Assembly (NCBI GenBank): GCA_945613785.1 | Contig: CALZAJ010000022.1 | Location: 1-13,524, forward strand | Direction: 5' to 3' | Length of the DNA stretch: 13,524 nucleotides | From: an uncultured Verrucomicrobiota bacterium | Lineage (GTDB): Bacteria; Verrucomicrobiota; Kiritimatiellia; RFP12; UBA1067 | Shown here: positions 6,833 through 13,524 of the stretch, one piece after another | How positions within the stretch are numbered: the first letter of the stretch is position 1 | Layout of the letters: the number at the start of each line of letters is the position of its first letter | The notes under the pieces: model-generated | Told to the model about the DNA's origin: nothing | The model's database searches: none | The model's input: only the letters and a program-made list of their open reading frames with translations | Position numbers and translations under genes: made by a program

Positions 6833-8200
6833 CTAGGCGCGCAAATAGGCCGAATAGGCCTTGTACGTGTTCCAGCAGTCGTCCTTGGCTGCTAGTTCCC
6901 ATGGCGCATGCATGTTCCAAAGCGGCGTACCCATATCGAGGACAGCCATGCCGAAACGCGACATGTACTGCGCAATCGTGCCGCCACCGCCCTTTTCCAT
7001 CTTGCCGAGCTCGGCCATCTGCCAAGTCACATCACCCTCGTCCATGATCTTACGGATCTGCGCGATGAACTCCGGTTCGCAATCACTGGAACCGCCCTTG
7101 GAGGTGCCGCCCGTGTACTTGGACGCCGCGGGACCGCGATGGAAGACCGCACCGTTGCCGGTCGAATCCTGGTCGGCGAAATGCGGATCAGCCGTCGCCG
7201 TCACGTCAGCAGACAACATCGAACTGCGCTCGAGCGCACGACGCACCATGATGTCACGGGCGTTCTTCTCCTGACGCTCGATGATTTCGGCGACCGTGTT
7301 CTCGAAGAAGGAGCTCGTCATGCCCGTCGCGCCGACGGACCCGATTTCCTCCTTGTCGCACATGAGAATGGACGCCGTCTGGTCCGGAACTTCGTCGGAC
7401 GCATCAAGCAGCGCCTGAAGGCCCGCAAACGAACAGACACGGTCATCATGGCCGTAGCCGGCGATCAGCGCGCGGTCGAAACCGACTTCACGCGGCATCC
7501 CCGCAGGAACAATCTCGAGTTCGGCGGAGAGGAGGTCCTCCTCGTCGACCTTGTAGGTCTTCTTGAGATACTCAACGAGCGCGTTCTTGTCGGCCTTCGG
7601 CTCGGCGTCCTTCTTCGCGTCCTTCTCGGGCTTCGCGAACGTCGTCCACGCAATGACATCGAGATCTTCCGCAGGGAAGAACTCGTCACGGGTCTTCTTC
7701 GCCTGATCGTAACCGAGGTGCGGCAGGATGTCTGAAATCATGAAGACAGGATCCTTCGGATCGTCGCCGACCGCGACGTTCACCTTCGAACCGTCCTTGC
7801 GGACGATCGTGCCGTAAAGCGCAAGCGGACGCACCAGCCACTGGTACTTCTTGATACCGCCGTAGATGTGGCAGTCGAAATAGACGTACGGGCCCTTCTC
7901 GTAAAGCGGTTTCGGCTTGAGATCGAGCCGCGGCGCATCGGTATGGCCACCCACCACCTTGAGACCAACCTCAGCCACGGGCTTCTTGCCAATCACGGCC
8001 GCCATGACCGTGCGGTCGAGATAGCCACGATAGATTTTGTCTCCAGGCTTGAGGGTCTTGAATTTCGAAATCTCCTTGAAACCCTTCGCTTCTAGAAGAC
8101 GCACGCTCTCAGCATAGCTGCGACGCGCCGTCTTGGCAATACCCAGGTACCGCATGTATTCCTTGCAGTACTCGGACAGAGGCATGTATTTCTTTTTCAT
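6833..8200 (-). CDS. M18 family aminopeptidase
   Basis: A 455-residue cytoplasmic metallo-aminopeptidase of family M18, which removes N-terminal residues from peptides and usually forms large tetrahedral oligomers. The metal and catalytic motifs are all visible: GGHTDAPRLDLK (His86), GYGHDDR (Asp252/253), CDKEEIGSVG (Glu284/285), SADVTATADPH (Asp332) and NMHAPWE (His431). A charged insert of lysine, glutamate and aspartate spans about 190-222. The length fits the bacterial 'M18 aminopeptidase 1' group. The frame stays open upstream to a TTG at 8389, but the ATG at 8200 is preferred. It gives the normal family length and lies 9 nt after a TATAAT box, and the extra frame encodes an unrelated phosphoesterase remnant. 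It heads the unit with the two oxidoreductases and CstA. Confidence 0.95.
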   Translation of the reverse strand: MKKKYMPLSEYCKEYMRYLGIAKTARRSYAESVRLLEAKGFKEISKFKTLKPGDKIYRGYLDRTVMAAVIGKKPVAEVGLKVVGGHTDAPRLDLKPKPLYEKGPYVYFDCHIYGGIKKYQWLVRPLALYGTIVRKDGSKVNVAVGDDPKDPVFMISDILPHLGYDQAKKTRDEFFPAEDLDVIAWTTFAKPEKDAKKDAEPKADKNALVEYLKKTYKVDEEDLLSAELEIVPAGMPREVGFDRALIAGYGHDDRVCSFAGLQALLDASDEVPDQTASILMCDKEEIGSVGATGMTSSFFENTVAEIIERQEKNARDIMVRRALERSSMLSADVTATADPHFADQDSTGNGAVFHRGPAASKYTGGTSKGGSSDCEPEFIAQIRKIMDEGDVTWQMAELGKMEKGGGGTIAQYMSRFGMAVLDMGTPLWNMHAPWELAAKDDCWNTYKAYSAYLRA

Positions 8201-8225
8201 ATTGATGAGATTATACCAAAAAAAA
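8201..8225 (-). promoter_or_regulatory. Extended -10 promoter of the M18 aminopeptidase, probably leaderless
   Basis: On the minus strand a T8 run (8218-8225) leads into GG and TATAAT (8210-8215), then 9 nt, then the ATG at 8200. TGG before TATAAT fits an extended -10 element. The expected transcription start is within about 2 nt of the start codon, and there is no Shine-Dalgarno sequence. It matches the blocks upstream of fhs and the fucosidase. Confidence 0.72.
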
Positions 8226-8252
8226 CATGTCGTTTGGAAGAATCTCGACAAA

Positions 8253-8268
8253 TGTCCGTCAGCGGACA
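8253..8268 (-). other. Short hairpin between permease unit and aminopeptidase promoter
   Basis: A perfect 6-bp inverted repeat, TGTCCG/CGGACA, with a 4-nt loop. It lies between the phosphoesterase remnant and the T8 run of the aminopeptidase promoter. It could help end transcription of the fucosidase-uvrB-permease unit, but no T-tract follows directly (the T8 run is more than 25 nt further on), so an intrinsic terminator is not well supported. Confidence 0.3.
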
Positions 8269-8272
8269 AGCA

Positions 8273-8361
8273 GGCCTTGCGGAACGGTTCGGCCTCCTCC
8301 ATCGTCGGCACGTGAATGTCGCTGAGGACGCCCAACTTGAGACGAACCTGCGCGTGATCAT
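8273..8361 (-). pseudogene. 5' remnant of a calcineurin-like metallophosphoesterase gene
   Basis: After the permease stop codon, the minus strand encodes about 23 residues beginning LKLGVLSDIHVPTMEE (frame 8341 to 8273). They look like the N-terminus of a metallophosphoesterase: a beta strand followed by the D-x-H metal-binding motif (SDIH), ending FRKA. An ATG at 8361-8359 overlaps the permease TAA (TAATG), the expected coupled start. It encodes MITRRF and then runs out of frame by one base, so a one-base loss would separate start and domain. The rest of the domain (GD and GNH motifs) is absent: a hairpin and the aminopeptidase promoter follow instead. I read it as a frameshifted, truncated stub. 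It rests on a short motif and could be coincidence. Confidence 0.5.
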
Positions 8362-9383
8362 TACGAACCCGCCTTGATGAGGACCGCAAGACCCGCGATG
8401 AAGAGAACGATCATCGCGACATTGAGATAGGTGGTCTTCTTCGGCGCGCCTGCGAACTCCTTCCAGATCAGGATGCCCCAGAGTGCAGAAACGAGCGTCG
8501 CTCCCTGTCCGAGGGCATAGGCGATCGCAGGGCTTGCCGCGCCCGCGGAGACGAAGGAAAGGAGCGTACCCATGCCCCAGATGCAGCCGCCGAGCATGCC
8601 GACGAGATGAGTCACCGCCGAACCGCCGAAATAGCGCTTCGCGCCGTCCAGGATCGGCTCGCCCTGGACGGGCTTGCGCATGGCGATCGTGTTCCAGATG
8701 AAGTTGGAGAGGAAGAGTCCGAGCGTGAAGATGAAGAACGCGGAGTAAGCGGTCATCTTGCCCGCCATCGGCGCCTCGGCCGTGAAGGTGTTGTCGATGA
8801 CCTTGTTGACGAGCGGCGAGAACCACATCATCAGCAGGCCGGCGACGGCGGCGAGGATAAGGCCCTTCTTCGTGGAGGAGGCGTCGGACGAACCGGCGGA
8901 CTTCGCCTTGAACGCAAGCGCATTGCAGATGATCGAGACGACGATGATCGCAAGACCGGCGACAATCAGGCTGAGCGGCTTGCCGCCGGGCGCGATCAAG
9001 TAGTTGAAGATCGTGCCGCCGACGAGCGCAAGGCCGACGCCGACTGGGAACGCGACGGACATGCCCGCCACCGCGATCGCAGCGGAAAGCAGGATGTTCG
9101 AGAGATTGAACACGACGCCAGCCGCAAACGGCCAGAGCCAAGTGACGCCGAAGCTCCCCTTGAGGTTGGCGATGAAACCCCAGTTTGCGTTCTCGCCGCA
9201 GCTGCCGAGCGTCAGGCCCATCGCCAGCGCGAAGGCCAGCAGGCCGATCACATAGTCCCAGTAGAACAGCTCGAAGCGCCAGCTCTTGCCGACGAGCTTC
9301 TGGGTATTACCCCAGCTGCCCCAGCACAGCATGCAGACGACGCAAAGACAGACGGCGAACGTATAGTTTGTAACGTAAAACAT
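8361..9383 (-). CDS. DMT-superfamily sugar permease (RhaT/ureide-permease-like)
   Basis: A 340-residue inner-membrane protein with about ten hydrophobic segments. The N-terminal MLCWGSWGNTQKL (18-30) and FELFYWDYVIG (37-47) are typical of a drug/metabolite-transporter group common in Bacteroidota and PVC bacteria. That group is annotated variously as L-rhamnose-proton symporter-like, GRP sugar permease or ureide-permease-like. Repeated glycine-rich helices (GVGLALVGGTIFNY; GMLGGCIWGMGTLL) fit the two-repeat DMT fold. The start at 9383 is fixed by a strong Shine-Dalgarno, AAGGAG at 9392-9397, 8 nt before the ATG and overlapping the uvrB stop codon. It therefore follows fucosidase and uvrB on one transcript. 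Uptake of a sugar such as fucose or rhamnose is inferred from context; the substrate is unproven. Confidence 0.87.
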   Translation of the reverse strand: MFYVTNYTFAVCLCVVCMLCWGSWGNTQKLVGKSWRFELFYWDYVIGLLAFALAMGLTLGSCGENANWGFIANLKGSFGVTWLWPFAAGVVFNLSNILLSAAIAVAGMSVAFPVGVGLALVGGTIFNYLIAPGGKPLSLIVAGLAIIVVSIICNALAFKAKSAGSSDASSTKKGLILAAVAGLLMMWFSPLVNKVIDNTFTAEAPMAGKMTAYSAFFIFTLGLFLSNFIWNTIAMRKPVQGEPILDGAKRYFGGSAVTHLVGMLGGCIWGMGTLLSFVSAGAASPAIAYALGQGATLVSALWGILIWKEFAGAPKKTTYLNVAMIVLFIAGLAVLIKAGS

Positions 9384-9398
9384 GATTTATACTCCTTA
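9384..9398 (-). promoter_or_regulatory. Strong Shine-Dalgarno of the permease overlapping the uvrB stop
   Basis: AAGGAG (9392-9397, minus strand) lies 8 nt before the permease ATG and shares bases with the uvrB TAA. It is the clearest ribosome-binding site in the window. It shows the organism uses SD-led initiation for internal genes while unit-initial genes appear leaderless. Confidence 0.8.
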
Positions 9399-11375
9399 AA
9401 CGCCTTTCTTCTTGAGTTCCTTGATCTGGTCACGGAGATAGGCCGCACGCTCGAACTCCAGGTTGTCTGCCGCCTCGAGCATGTCCTTGGTGAGTTCGGC
9501 GATCAACGCGGCACTGTCGTCTTCGGTCACCTTTGCACCGGACGTCGCAGGCGCAGCGAACGTGTTCTTGCCGGCCTTGAACAGATACGACGACTCATTG
9601 ATCGCACGCTTGACCGAATGCGGAACGATACCGTGGGCCGTATTGTAGGCGATCTGCTTGTCACGGTGCGCCTTGGTGATGCGCAGAAGATCGCGAATCG
9701 CGTCCGTCTTATGATCGGCATAGAGAATGACACGCCCCTTCTCGTGGCGGGCCGTACGGCCGGCGGTCTGGACAAGCGATGTCGTCGATCGGAGGAAGCC
9801 CTCCTTGTCCGCATCAAGGATTGCGACGAGCGCGACTTCAGGAAGATCGAGGCCCTCGCGCAACAGGTTGATTCCGACCAGGACGTCGAATTCTCCTTTG
9901 CGGAGCCTCTGCAGGATCTCCACCCGTTCGATCGCATCGATATCGCTGTGCAGATACTCGACGCGGATACCGGTTTCGCGAAGATATGAGGTAAGGTCCT
10001 CGGAACTGCGCTTGGTCAGCGTCGTCACGAAGACGCGATCGCCGCCCTCGGTCACCTTGCGGATTTCAGCAATGAGGTCGTCGATCTGGTTCTTGAGCGG
10101 TCGGATCTCAATTTCGGGATCCAGCAGTCCGGTCGGACGAATCACCTGCTCCGCCACCGTCGCGGACTGCTCGTACTCGTAGTCGCCCGGCGTCGCCGAA
10201 CAGTAGACGATCTGCTTCACCTTCTGGTTGAATTCGTCAAAGGTCAGCGGACGATTGTCCTTGGCGCTCGGCAAACGGAAACCGTACTCGACCAGCTTGT
10301 CCTTGCGGGCCTGATCGCCGTTGTACATCGCCCGAATCTGCGGGACGCTCACATGGCTTTCGTCAATGATCGTCAGGAAGTCGTCGGGGAAATAGTCGAT
10401 GAGACACTCGCCCGGAGAGCCGGCGGGACGTCCCGTAAGCGGACGCGAATAGTTCTCGATGCCGTTGCAGTAGCCGAGCTCGCGCATCATCTCGATGTCG
10501 TACTCGGTCCGCTCCCGCAGGCGCTGCGCTTCCAGGAGCTTGTTCTTCGAGGCGAAGAACTTGAGTCGGTCGGCGAGCTCGGACTCGATGCGTTCGAACG
10601 CCGCAGCAAACTTGTCCTTGCCCATCACGAACTGCTTCGCAGGCGTGACGACCGCGGCCGGCATCGTCACGCCGCATTTGCCCGTCAGCGGATCGAGTTC
10701 GCAGATGCGGTCGACCTCCTCGCCGAAGAACTCGACGCGGATCGCCTTCGTCTCATAGGCCGGAAAGATGTCCACGATGTCGCCGCGGACGCGGAAGACC
10801 CCGGGCTCAAAGCCGATGTCGTTGCGCACGTACTGGGCCTCGACGAGATCGGCGATGAGCTTGGAGCGTCCGCCCGTCGCGCCGACCTTCACCTTCACCG
10901 TCAGCTCGCGGTATTCGTCGGACTCGCCCAAGCCGTAGATGCAGCTCACGGACGAGACGACGATCACGTCCTTACGGGCGATGAGCGCATTCGTGGCCGC
11001 CAGGCGGTAGCGTTCGATCTCCTCGTTGATCGAGGCGTCCTTCTCGATGTAGGTGTCCGTCTGGGGGATGTAGGCCTCAGGCTGGTAATAGTCGTAATAG
11101 GAGATGAAGTACTCGACCGCGTTGTTCGGGAAGAATTCCTTGAGTTCGGAGAAGAGCTGCGCCGCAAGCGTCTTGTTGTGCGAGAGAATGAGCGTCGGAC
11201 GATTCCACTTCGCAATCAGGTTCGCCATCGTGAAGGTCTTGCCCGAGCCCGTCACGCCTTGCAGAATGAGCCGTTCGTCGCCGCGCTTCAATCCTTCATG
11301 CAAGGCGGCAATGGCATCAGGCTGATCGCCCGTGGGCTTGAACTTCGAATGGAGATCGAAAAGTCGTTCGCTCAT
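9396..11375 (-). CDS. uvrB: Excinuclease ABC subunit B (UvrB)
   Basis: The damage-verification helicase subunit of UvrABC nucleotide excision repair, acting on DNA in the cytoplasm with UvrA and UvrC. It has 659 residues, normal for the family. The Walker A loop GVTGSGKT lies at 40-47 and the DNA-clamping beta-hairpin region YYDYYQPEAYIPQTDTYIE at 93-111. The DEAD-type DESH is at 338-341, helicase motif VI QTAGRTARH at 536-544, and a UVR coiled-coil motif closes the C-terminus (about 623-657). Motif VI differs from the common QTIGRAARN, but the invariant Q, GR and R are kept. The frame is open upstream of 11375, but the ATG there gives the canonical MSERLFDLHSKFKPTGDQP start. Its ATGA overlaps the fucosidase stop, with AGAGG four nt before it, indicating coupling to an unrelated glycosidase gene. 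Confidence 0.98.
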   Translation of the reverse strand: MSERLFDLHSKFKPTGDQPDAIAALHEGLKRGDERLILQGVTGSGKTFTMANLIAKWNRPTLILSHNKTLAAQLFSELKEFFPNNAVEYFISYYDYYQPEAYIPQTDTYIEKDASINEEIERYRLAATNALIARKDVIVVSSVSCIYGLGESDEYRELTVKVKVGATGGRSKLIADLVEAQYVRNDIGFEPGVFRVRGDIVDIFPAYETKAIRVEFFGEEVDRICELDPLTGKCGVTMPAAVVTPAKQFVMGKDKFAAAFERIESELADRLKFFASKNKLLEAQRLRERTEYDIEMMRELGYCNGIENYSRPLTGRPAGSPGECLIDYFPDDFLTIIDESHVSVPQIRAMYNGDQARKDKLVEYGFRLPSAKDNRPLTFDEFNQKVKQIVYCSATPGDYEYEQSATVAEQVIRPTGLLDPEIEIRPLKNQIDDLIAEIRKVTEGGDRVFVTTLTKRSSEDLTSYLRETGIRVEYLHSDIDAIERVEILQRLRKGEFDVLVGINLLREGLDLPEVALVAILDADKEGFLRSTTSLVQTAGRTARHEKGRVILYADHKTDAIRDLLRITKAHRDKQIAYNTAHGIVPHSVKRAINESSYLFKAGKNTFAAPATSGAKVTEDDSAALIAELTKDMLEAADNLEFERAAYLRDQIKELKKKGV

Positions 11376-12757
11376 TTCCCCTCTTGGCCTGCAGTCATCC
11401 ATTTCGCCGTATCCGTCTCGCCGCTTTCGGTCGTCGCGGACTGCACGAGCTTGATCAGCTCGGGATCGGCGTAGTAGAAGTCGGCGTACGCGGCCCAGCC
11501 CTTCGGCCTGCGGCCTTTGGGCAGGATGGGTTCGAACGACAGGTCCTTCCGGGGTCTGGCCTCGTCGAGAACGCGAATGCGCTTGATGCCGAGAACCTCG
11601 CCGGAAGCGACGACCTCGCCCTTCGCCTTCACAGTCCACCCGTCGGCGAATTCACCGCCCGTGACATTCTCGCGGACGACGACGACATTGCAGTAGCCCT
11701 TGCCGTCCATATGCCGGGCGAAAAACGCGTCCTTCAGCGTTTTGAAGCCCTTGAGGGCCTTCACGTCCTCGTCGTCGAGGCGTCCGTCCTGGTTAGGCGC
11801 AATGCCGATGTTCATCGTGCCGCCATTGCCGACGGTGTCGAGATAGCGCTGCATCAGGTAGGCTGCGCTCTTGGTCTTGCCGCACTCCTTTACGTGATAG
11901 AACCAGCCCGGTCGCAGCGGGAAGTCGGCTTCCGGCGGATGAAAGGTCGTTCCGTCCTTGTCACCCTTGTTGCAATAGGTCTTGTAGATGTCCTTGTTCG
12001 CCTCGTAGCTGCGGATCGTCGCACGCGAATTCGGGTCGAGCATACCGCGCTCATTGCCCGGCCAACGGAAATCGGCGCCGTCGCTTTCATTGAAGAAACA
12101 GACCTTCGGCTGCAACGCACGCAGCTCGGGCAGGAGCTTGTCGAAGCGGTAGTAGCCGTCCGGGATCTTGCGACGTTCGCGCGCGCCACCGTAATAGCCG
12201 TCGCCTCCGTTCGCACCGTCGAACCACATCTCGAAGATCTCTCCGTAATCGCCACCGAGGAGCTCCTTGATCTGAGCGTGATAGAGGTCGACGTATTCGG
12301 GCGACGCATACTTCTCATTGTTACGATCCCAAGGCGAGACATAAATGCCGACCTTGAGTCCGTGCTTGCGGCAGGCCTGCTCCATCTCCCGGACATAATC
12401 GCCCTTTCCGCCGCGGAACGGCGACTTGGAAATGTTATGCTCGGTTGTTTTCGTCGGCCACAGGCAGAATCCGTCATGATGCTTCGCGACGATGAGGAGT
12501 CCCTGGAGACCGCCGTCCTTGCACGCACCCACGATCTGGTCCGCATCGAAGTTCGCGGGATTCAACAGCGCCGGATCCTCGTCGCCAAAGCCCCACTCAC
12601 GATCGGTGTAGGTGTTGAGTCCCCAATGGACGATGCCATAGACCTCACAATCCTGGGCCTTCAGACGCTCGGCCAGCGCCGGACGCGGAACAGGACGAGC
12701 CACAGACAAGGAGGCGACGGTCGTCGCAACGGCGGCAAGGACAAAGGACTTTTTCAT
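11372..12757 (-). CDS. Secreted GH29 alpha-L-fucosidase
   Basis: A 461-residue exo-glycosidase that releases alpha-linked L-fucose from glycans. A Sec signal peptide is visible (MKKSFVLAAVATTVASLSVA, about 1-20) without a lipobox. GH29 signatures: GIVHWGLNTYTDREWGFG (41-58), KHHDGFCLWPT (92-102), KVGIYVSPWD (135-144) and EMWFDGANG (176-184). Asp180 is the likely nucleophile, and Glu277 in PPEADFPLRPGWFYH is a candidate acid/base. The WFDGAN form resembles subfamily B enzymes, which prefer alpha-1,3/4-fucose as in Lewis antigens; this is an inference. An in-frame ATG at 12766 overlaps the TATAAT box, so the ATG at 12757, 7 nt downstream, is preferred. The gene overlaps uvrB by 4 nt and follows a GH123-like gene by 74 bp. 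Confidence 0.93.
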   Translation of the reverse strand: MKKSFVLAAVATTVASLSVARPVPRPALAERLKAQDCEVYGIVHWGLNTYTDREWGFGDEDPALLNPANFDADQIVGACKDGGLQGLLIVAKHHDGFCLWPTKTTEHNISKSPFRGGKGDYVREMEQACRKHGLKVGIYVSPWDRNNEKYASPEYVDLYHAQIKELLGGDYGEIFEMWFDGANGGDGYYGGARERRKIPDGYYRFDKLLPELRALQPKVCFFNESDGADFRWPGNERGMLDPNSRATIRSYEANKDIYKTYCNKGDKDGTTFHPPEADFPLRPGWFYHVKECGKTKSAAYLMQRYLDTVGNGGTMNIGIAPNQDGRLDDEDVKALKGFKTLKDAFFARHMDGKGYCNVVVVRENVTGGEFADGWTVKAKGEVVASGEVLGIKRIRVLDEARPRKDLSFEPILPKGRRPKGWAAYADFYYADPELIKLVQSATTESGETDTAKWMTAGQEGK

Positions 12758-12776
12758 GTTCGACATTATACCAAAA
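12758..12776 (-). promoter_or_regulatory. Extended -10 promoter of the fucosidase, probably leaderless
   Basis: On the minus strand, TTTT (12773-12776), GG and TATAAT (12765-12770) are followed by 7 nt and the ATG at 12757. TGG before TATAAT fits an extended -10 element. There is no recognisable -35 box at 17 nt and no Shine-Dalgarno sequence. Spacing predicts transcription starting at or beside the start codon. It implies the fucosidase can be transcribed separately from the GH123-like gene. Confidence 0.72.
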
Positions 12777-12831
12777 GTTGCCCTTCACGACTGTCGTCCC
12801 CACAGACGGTTCGACGATCCATCCGCGGCGG

Positions 12832-13524
12832 TCAGCGATTGACCAGATTCTCAATCTCCTTGCGGAGCGCACGGTGATCGGTCTTGCCGTCAAGCGCGGA
12901 CTTGTAGTCGAACTTGGGTCTGACGGCCTCGATCGCGTCCGAGAAAAGCCCCTGCTCCTTGAGAAGGCGGAGCTTTTCCGCGGCGACAATGCCGGCCCGA
13001 AGATTCAACAGACGCGTCGAATATTCCCCGTTCGGATAGATGAGGAACGTATCTCCGGGCGACCAGTACCCGAAGGCGGCGTTTCCATATGGATCGGCCG
13101 GCCAGGAATTGGCCGCCCAGCGAAGAAATCCGTCAAAGCCGGACAGCGCAGGGAAGACGCCCAGCCAGAACGCCTCGTCGTTCTCGCTCGTCATGAAGGT
13201 GTTCGGACGCAGCGGCGAGCAACAGACATAGTAGGTCGTGACAAAGCCCTTGGCGCGACGCTCCTCGAGCTCCTGGAGGAACTCGGGCGTGACATCGGCG
13301 AGAACCTGACAGTAATTATCGATCTTGATGCCCTTGAAGTCCGAGGGCTTGCGGTTGCCCGCCATCGAGATTCTGAAGTCCGGGACCTTCCTTTGGATCA
13401 ACTCGGAGATGTTCTTCACGTCCTCGGGCGAACGCTCGTCCATCGCGATAAAGGTGTGCTCAAACCAGCCCTTCTCCTTCAGATGCTTCGCAAAATCCAC
13501 CAGGAAGTCGCCCCAGTAGTCTTC
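12832..13524 (-). CDS. GH123/DUF4091-type glycoside hydrolase, N-terminus cut by the window edge
   Basis: The visible 230 C-terminal residues belong to the GH123/DUF4091 hydrolase group, which includes beta-N-acetylgalactosaminidases using substrate-assisted catalysis. The frame is open to the right edge (EDYWGDFL precedes a GTG at 13500), so that GTG is not the start. Visible landmarks: FAKHLKEKGW, then FIAMDERS whose Asp-Glu pair (codons 13435-13440) matches the family catalytic pair, TTYYVCCSPLRPNTFMTS, and the FLRWAANSWPADP block near the barrel end. GDTFLIYPNGEYSTRLLNLRAGI follows. Full-length relatives have roughly 500-650 residues or more, so over half lies outside. A secreted location is likely but the signal peptide is not in view. 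It precedes the fucosidase by 74 bp and pairs with it for glycan breakdown. Confidence 0.88.
   Translation of the reverse strand, partial: EDYWGDFLVDFAKHLKEKGWFEHTFIAMDERSPEDVKNISELIQRKVPDFRISMAGNRKPSDFKGIKIDNYCQVLADVTPEFLQELEERRAKGFVTTYYVCCSPLRPNTFMTSENDEAFWLGVFPALSGFDGFLRWAANSWPADPYGNAAFGYWSPGDTFLIYPNGEYSTRLLNLRAGIVAAEKLRLLKEQGLFSDAIEAVRPKFDYKSALDGKTDHRALRKEIENLVNR

Noticed and set aside
8201..8389. N-terminal extension of the M18 aminopeptidase from a TTG at 8389
   Set aside because: The start would lie inside the permease gene, the extra residues look like a phosphoesterase fragment, and a promoter plus ATG at 8200 give the normal family length.
11376..11639. N-terminal extension of UvrB
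   Set aside because: The extra frame overlaps the fucosidase coding region and has no UvrB homology; MSERLFDLHSKF at 11375 is the canonical start.
12758..12766. Fucosidase start at the ATG of 12766
   Set aside because: This ATG overlaps the TATAAT box; the ATG at 12757 gives a clean signal peptide (MKKSF...) and the same promoter spacing as the other units.
123..12877. Very long plus-strand open frames (about 123-1466, 1722-3005, 3998-5374, 8607-9989, 11384-12877)
   Set aside because: Each lies antisense to a well-recognised minus-strand gene. They are arginine/aspartate/glutamate-rich with no recognisable domain, and arise because TTA, CTA and TCA codons are rare in the GC-rich sense genes.
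1..13524. CRISPR array, tRNA, rRNA, insertion sequence or phage/defence genes
   Set aside because: No direct-repeat arrays, tRNA-like cloverleaf ends, transposase motifs or terminal inverted repeats were seen by eye. The gene-free gaps are all short, the longest about 160 bp (8201-8360).

Overview
This window is a GC-rich stretch of a bacterial chromosome with every supported gene on the minus strand. Gene order below therefore runs from high to low coordinates. The content is a glycan-degrading hydrolase pair, two Gfo/Idh/MocA oxidoreductases (one Tat-exported and lipidated), a formate-tetrahydrofolate ligase, a CstA carbon-starvation transporter and a DMT-type sugar permease. Together these suggest an anaerobic, saccharolytic member of the PVC superphylum, most likely Kiritimatiellota/Lentisphaerota-like and perhaps gut-derived. 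The organism call is inference from gene content and protein style; no rRNA or other definitive marker is present.

Layout in the direction of transcription. (1) The 3' part of a GH123/DUF4091-type hydrolase enters from the right edge (12832-13524). (2) A second unit starts at a promoter near 12765: secreted GH29 alpha-L-fucosidase, then uvrB (ATGA overlap), then a DMT-family sugar permease (12-bp gap). It ends in what looks like a decayed, frameshifted 5' stub of a metallophosphoesterase (8273-8361). (3) A third unit starts at a promoter near 8210: M18 aminopeptidase, Tat-lipoprotein Gfo/Idh oxidoreductase, cytoplasmic Gfo/Idh oxidoreductase, CstA transporter, CPBP membrane protease and a DUF192 protein. 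The last five are tightly packed (gaps of 17, 2 and 3 nt, then a 1-nt overlap). (4) A fourth unit starts at a promoter near 1309: formate-tetrahydrofolate ligase, whose C-terminus runs off the left edge. It is open to the window edge and fills 1-1301.

The most distinctive signal is regulatory. All three unit-initial genes with visible 5' ends share the same block: a T-run, G-G or G-A, TATAAT, then only 7 to 9 nt, then ATG. An extended -10 box that close to the start codon implies leaderless or nearly leaderless mRNAs. Downstream genes instead use coupled starts, and the permease has a clear Shine-Dalgarno sequence.

How the genes could work together (inference): the fucosidase and GH123 enzyme trim fucose and N-acetylhexosamine from host or algal glycans. 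The exported and cytoplasmic oxidoreductases modify released sugars, the DMT permease imports sugar, CstA moves pyruvate or peptides, the M18 enzyme finishes peptide breakdown, and the ligase feeds formate into C1-folate metabolism. No tRNA, rRNA, CRISPR array, insertion sequence or phage gene was seen. I found no clear new multi-gene defence or mobile system; the promoter architecture and the gene remnant are the best leads.
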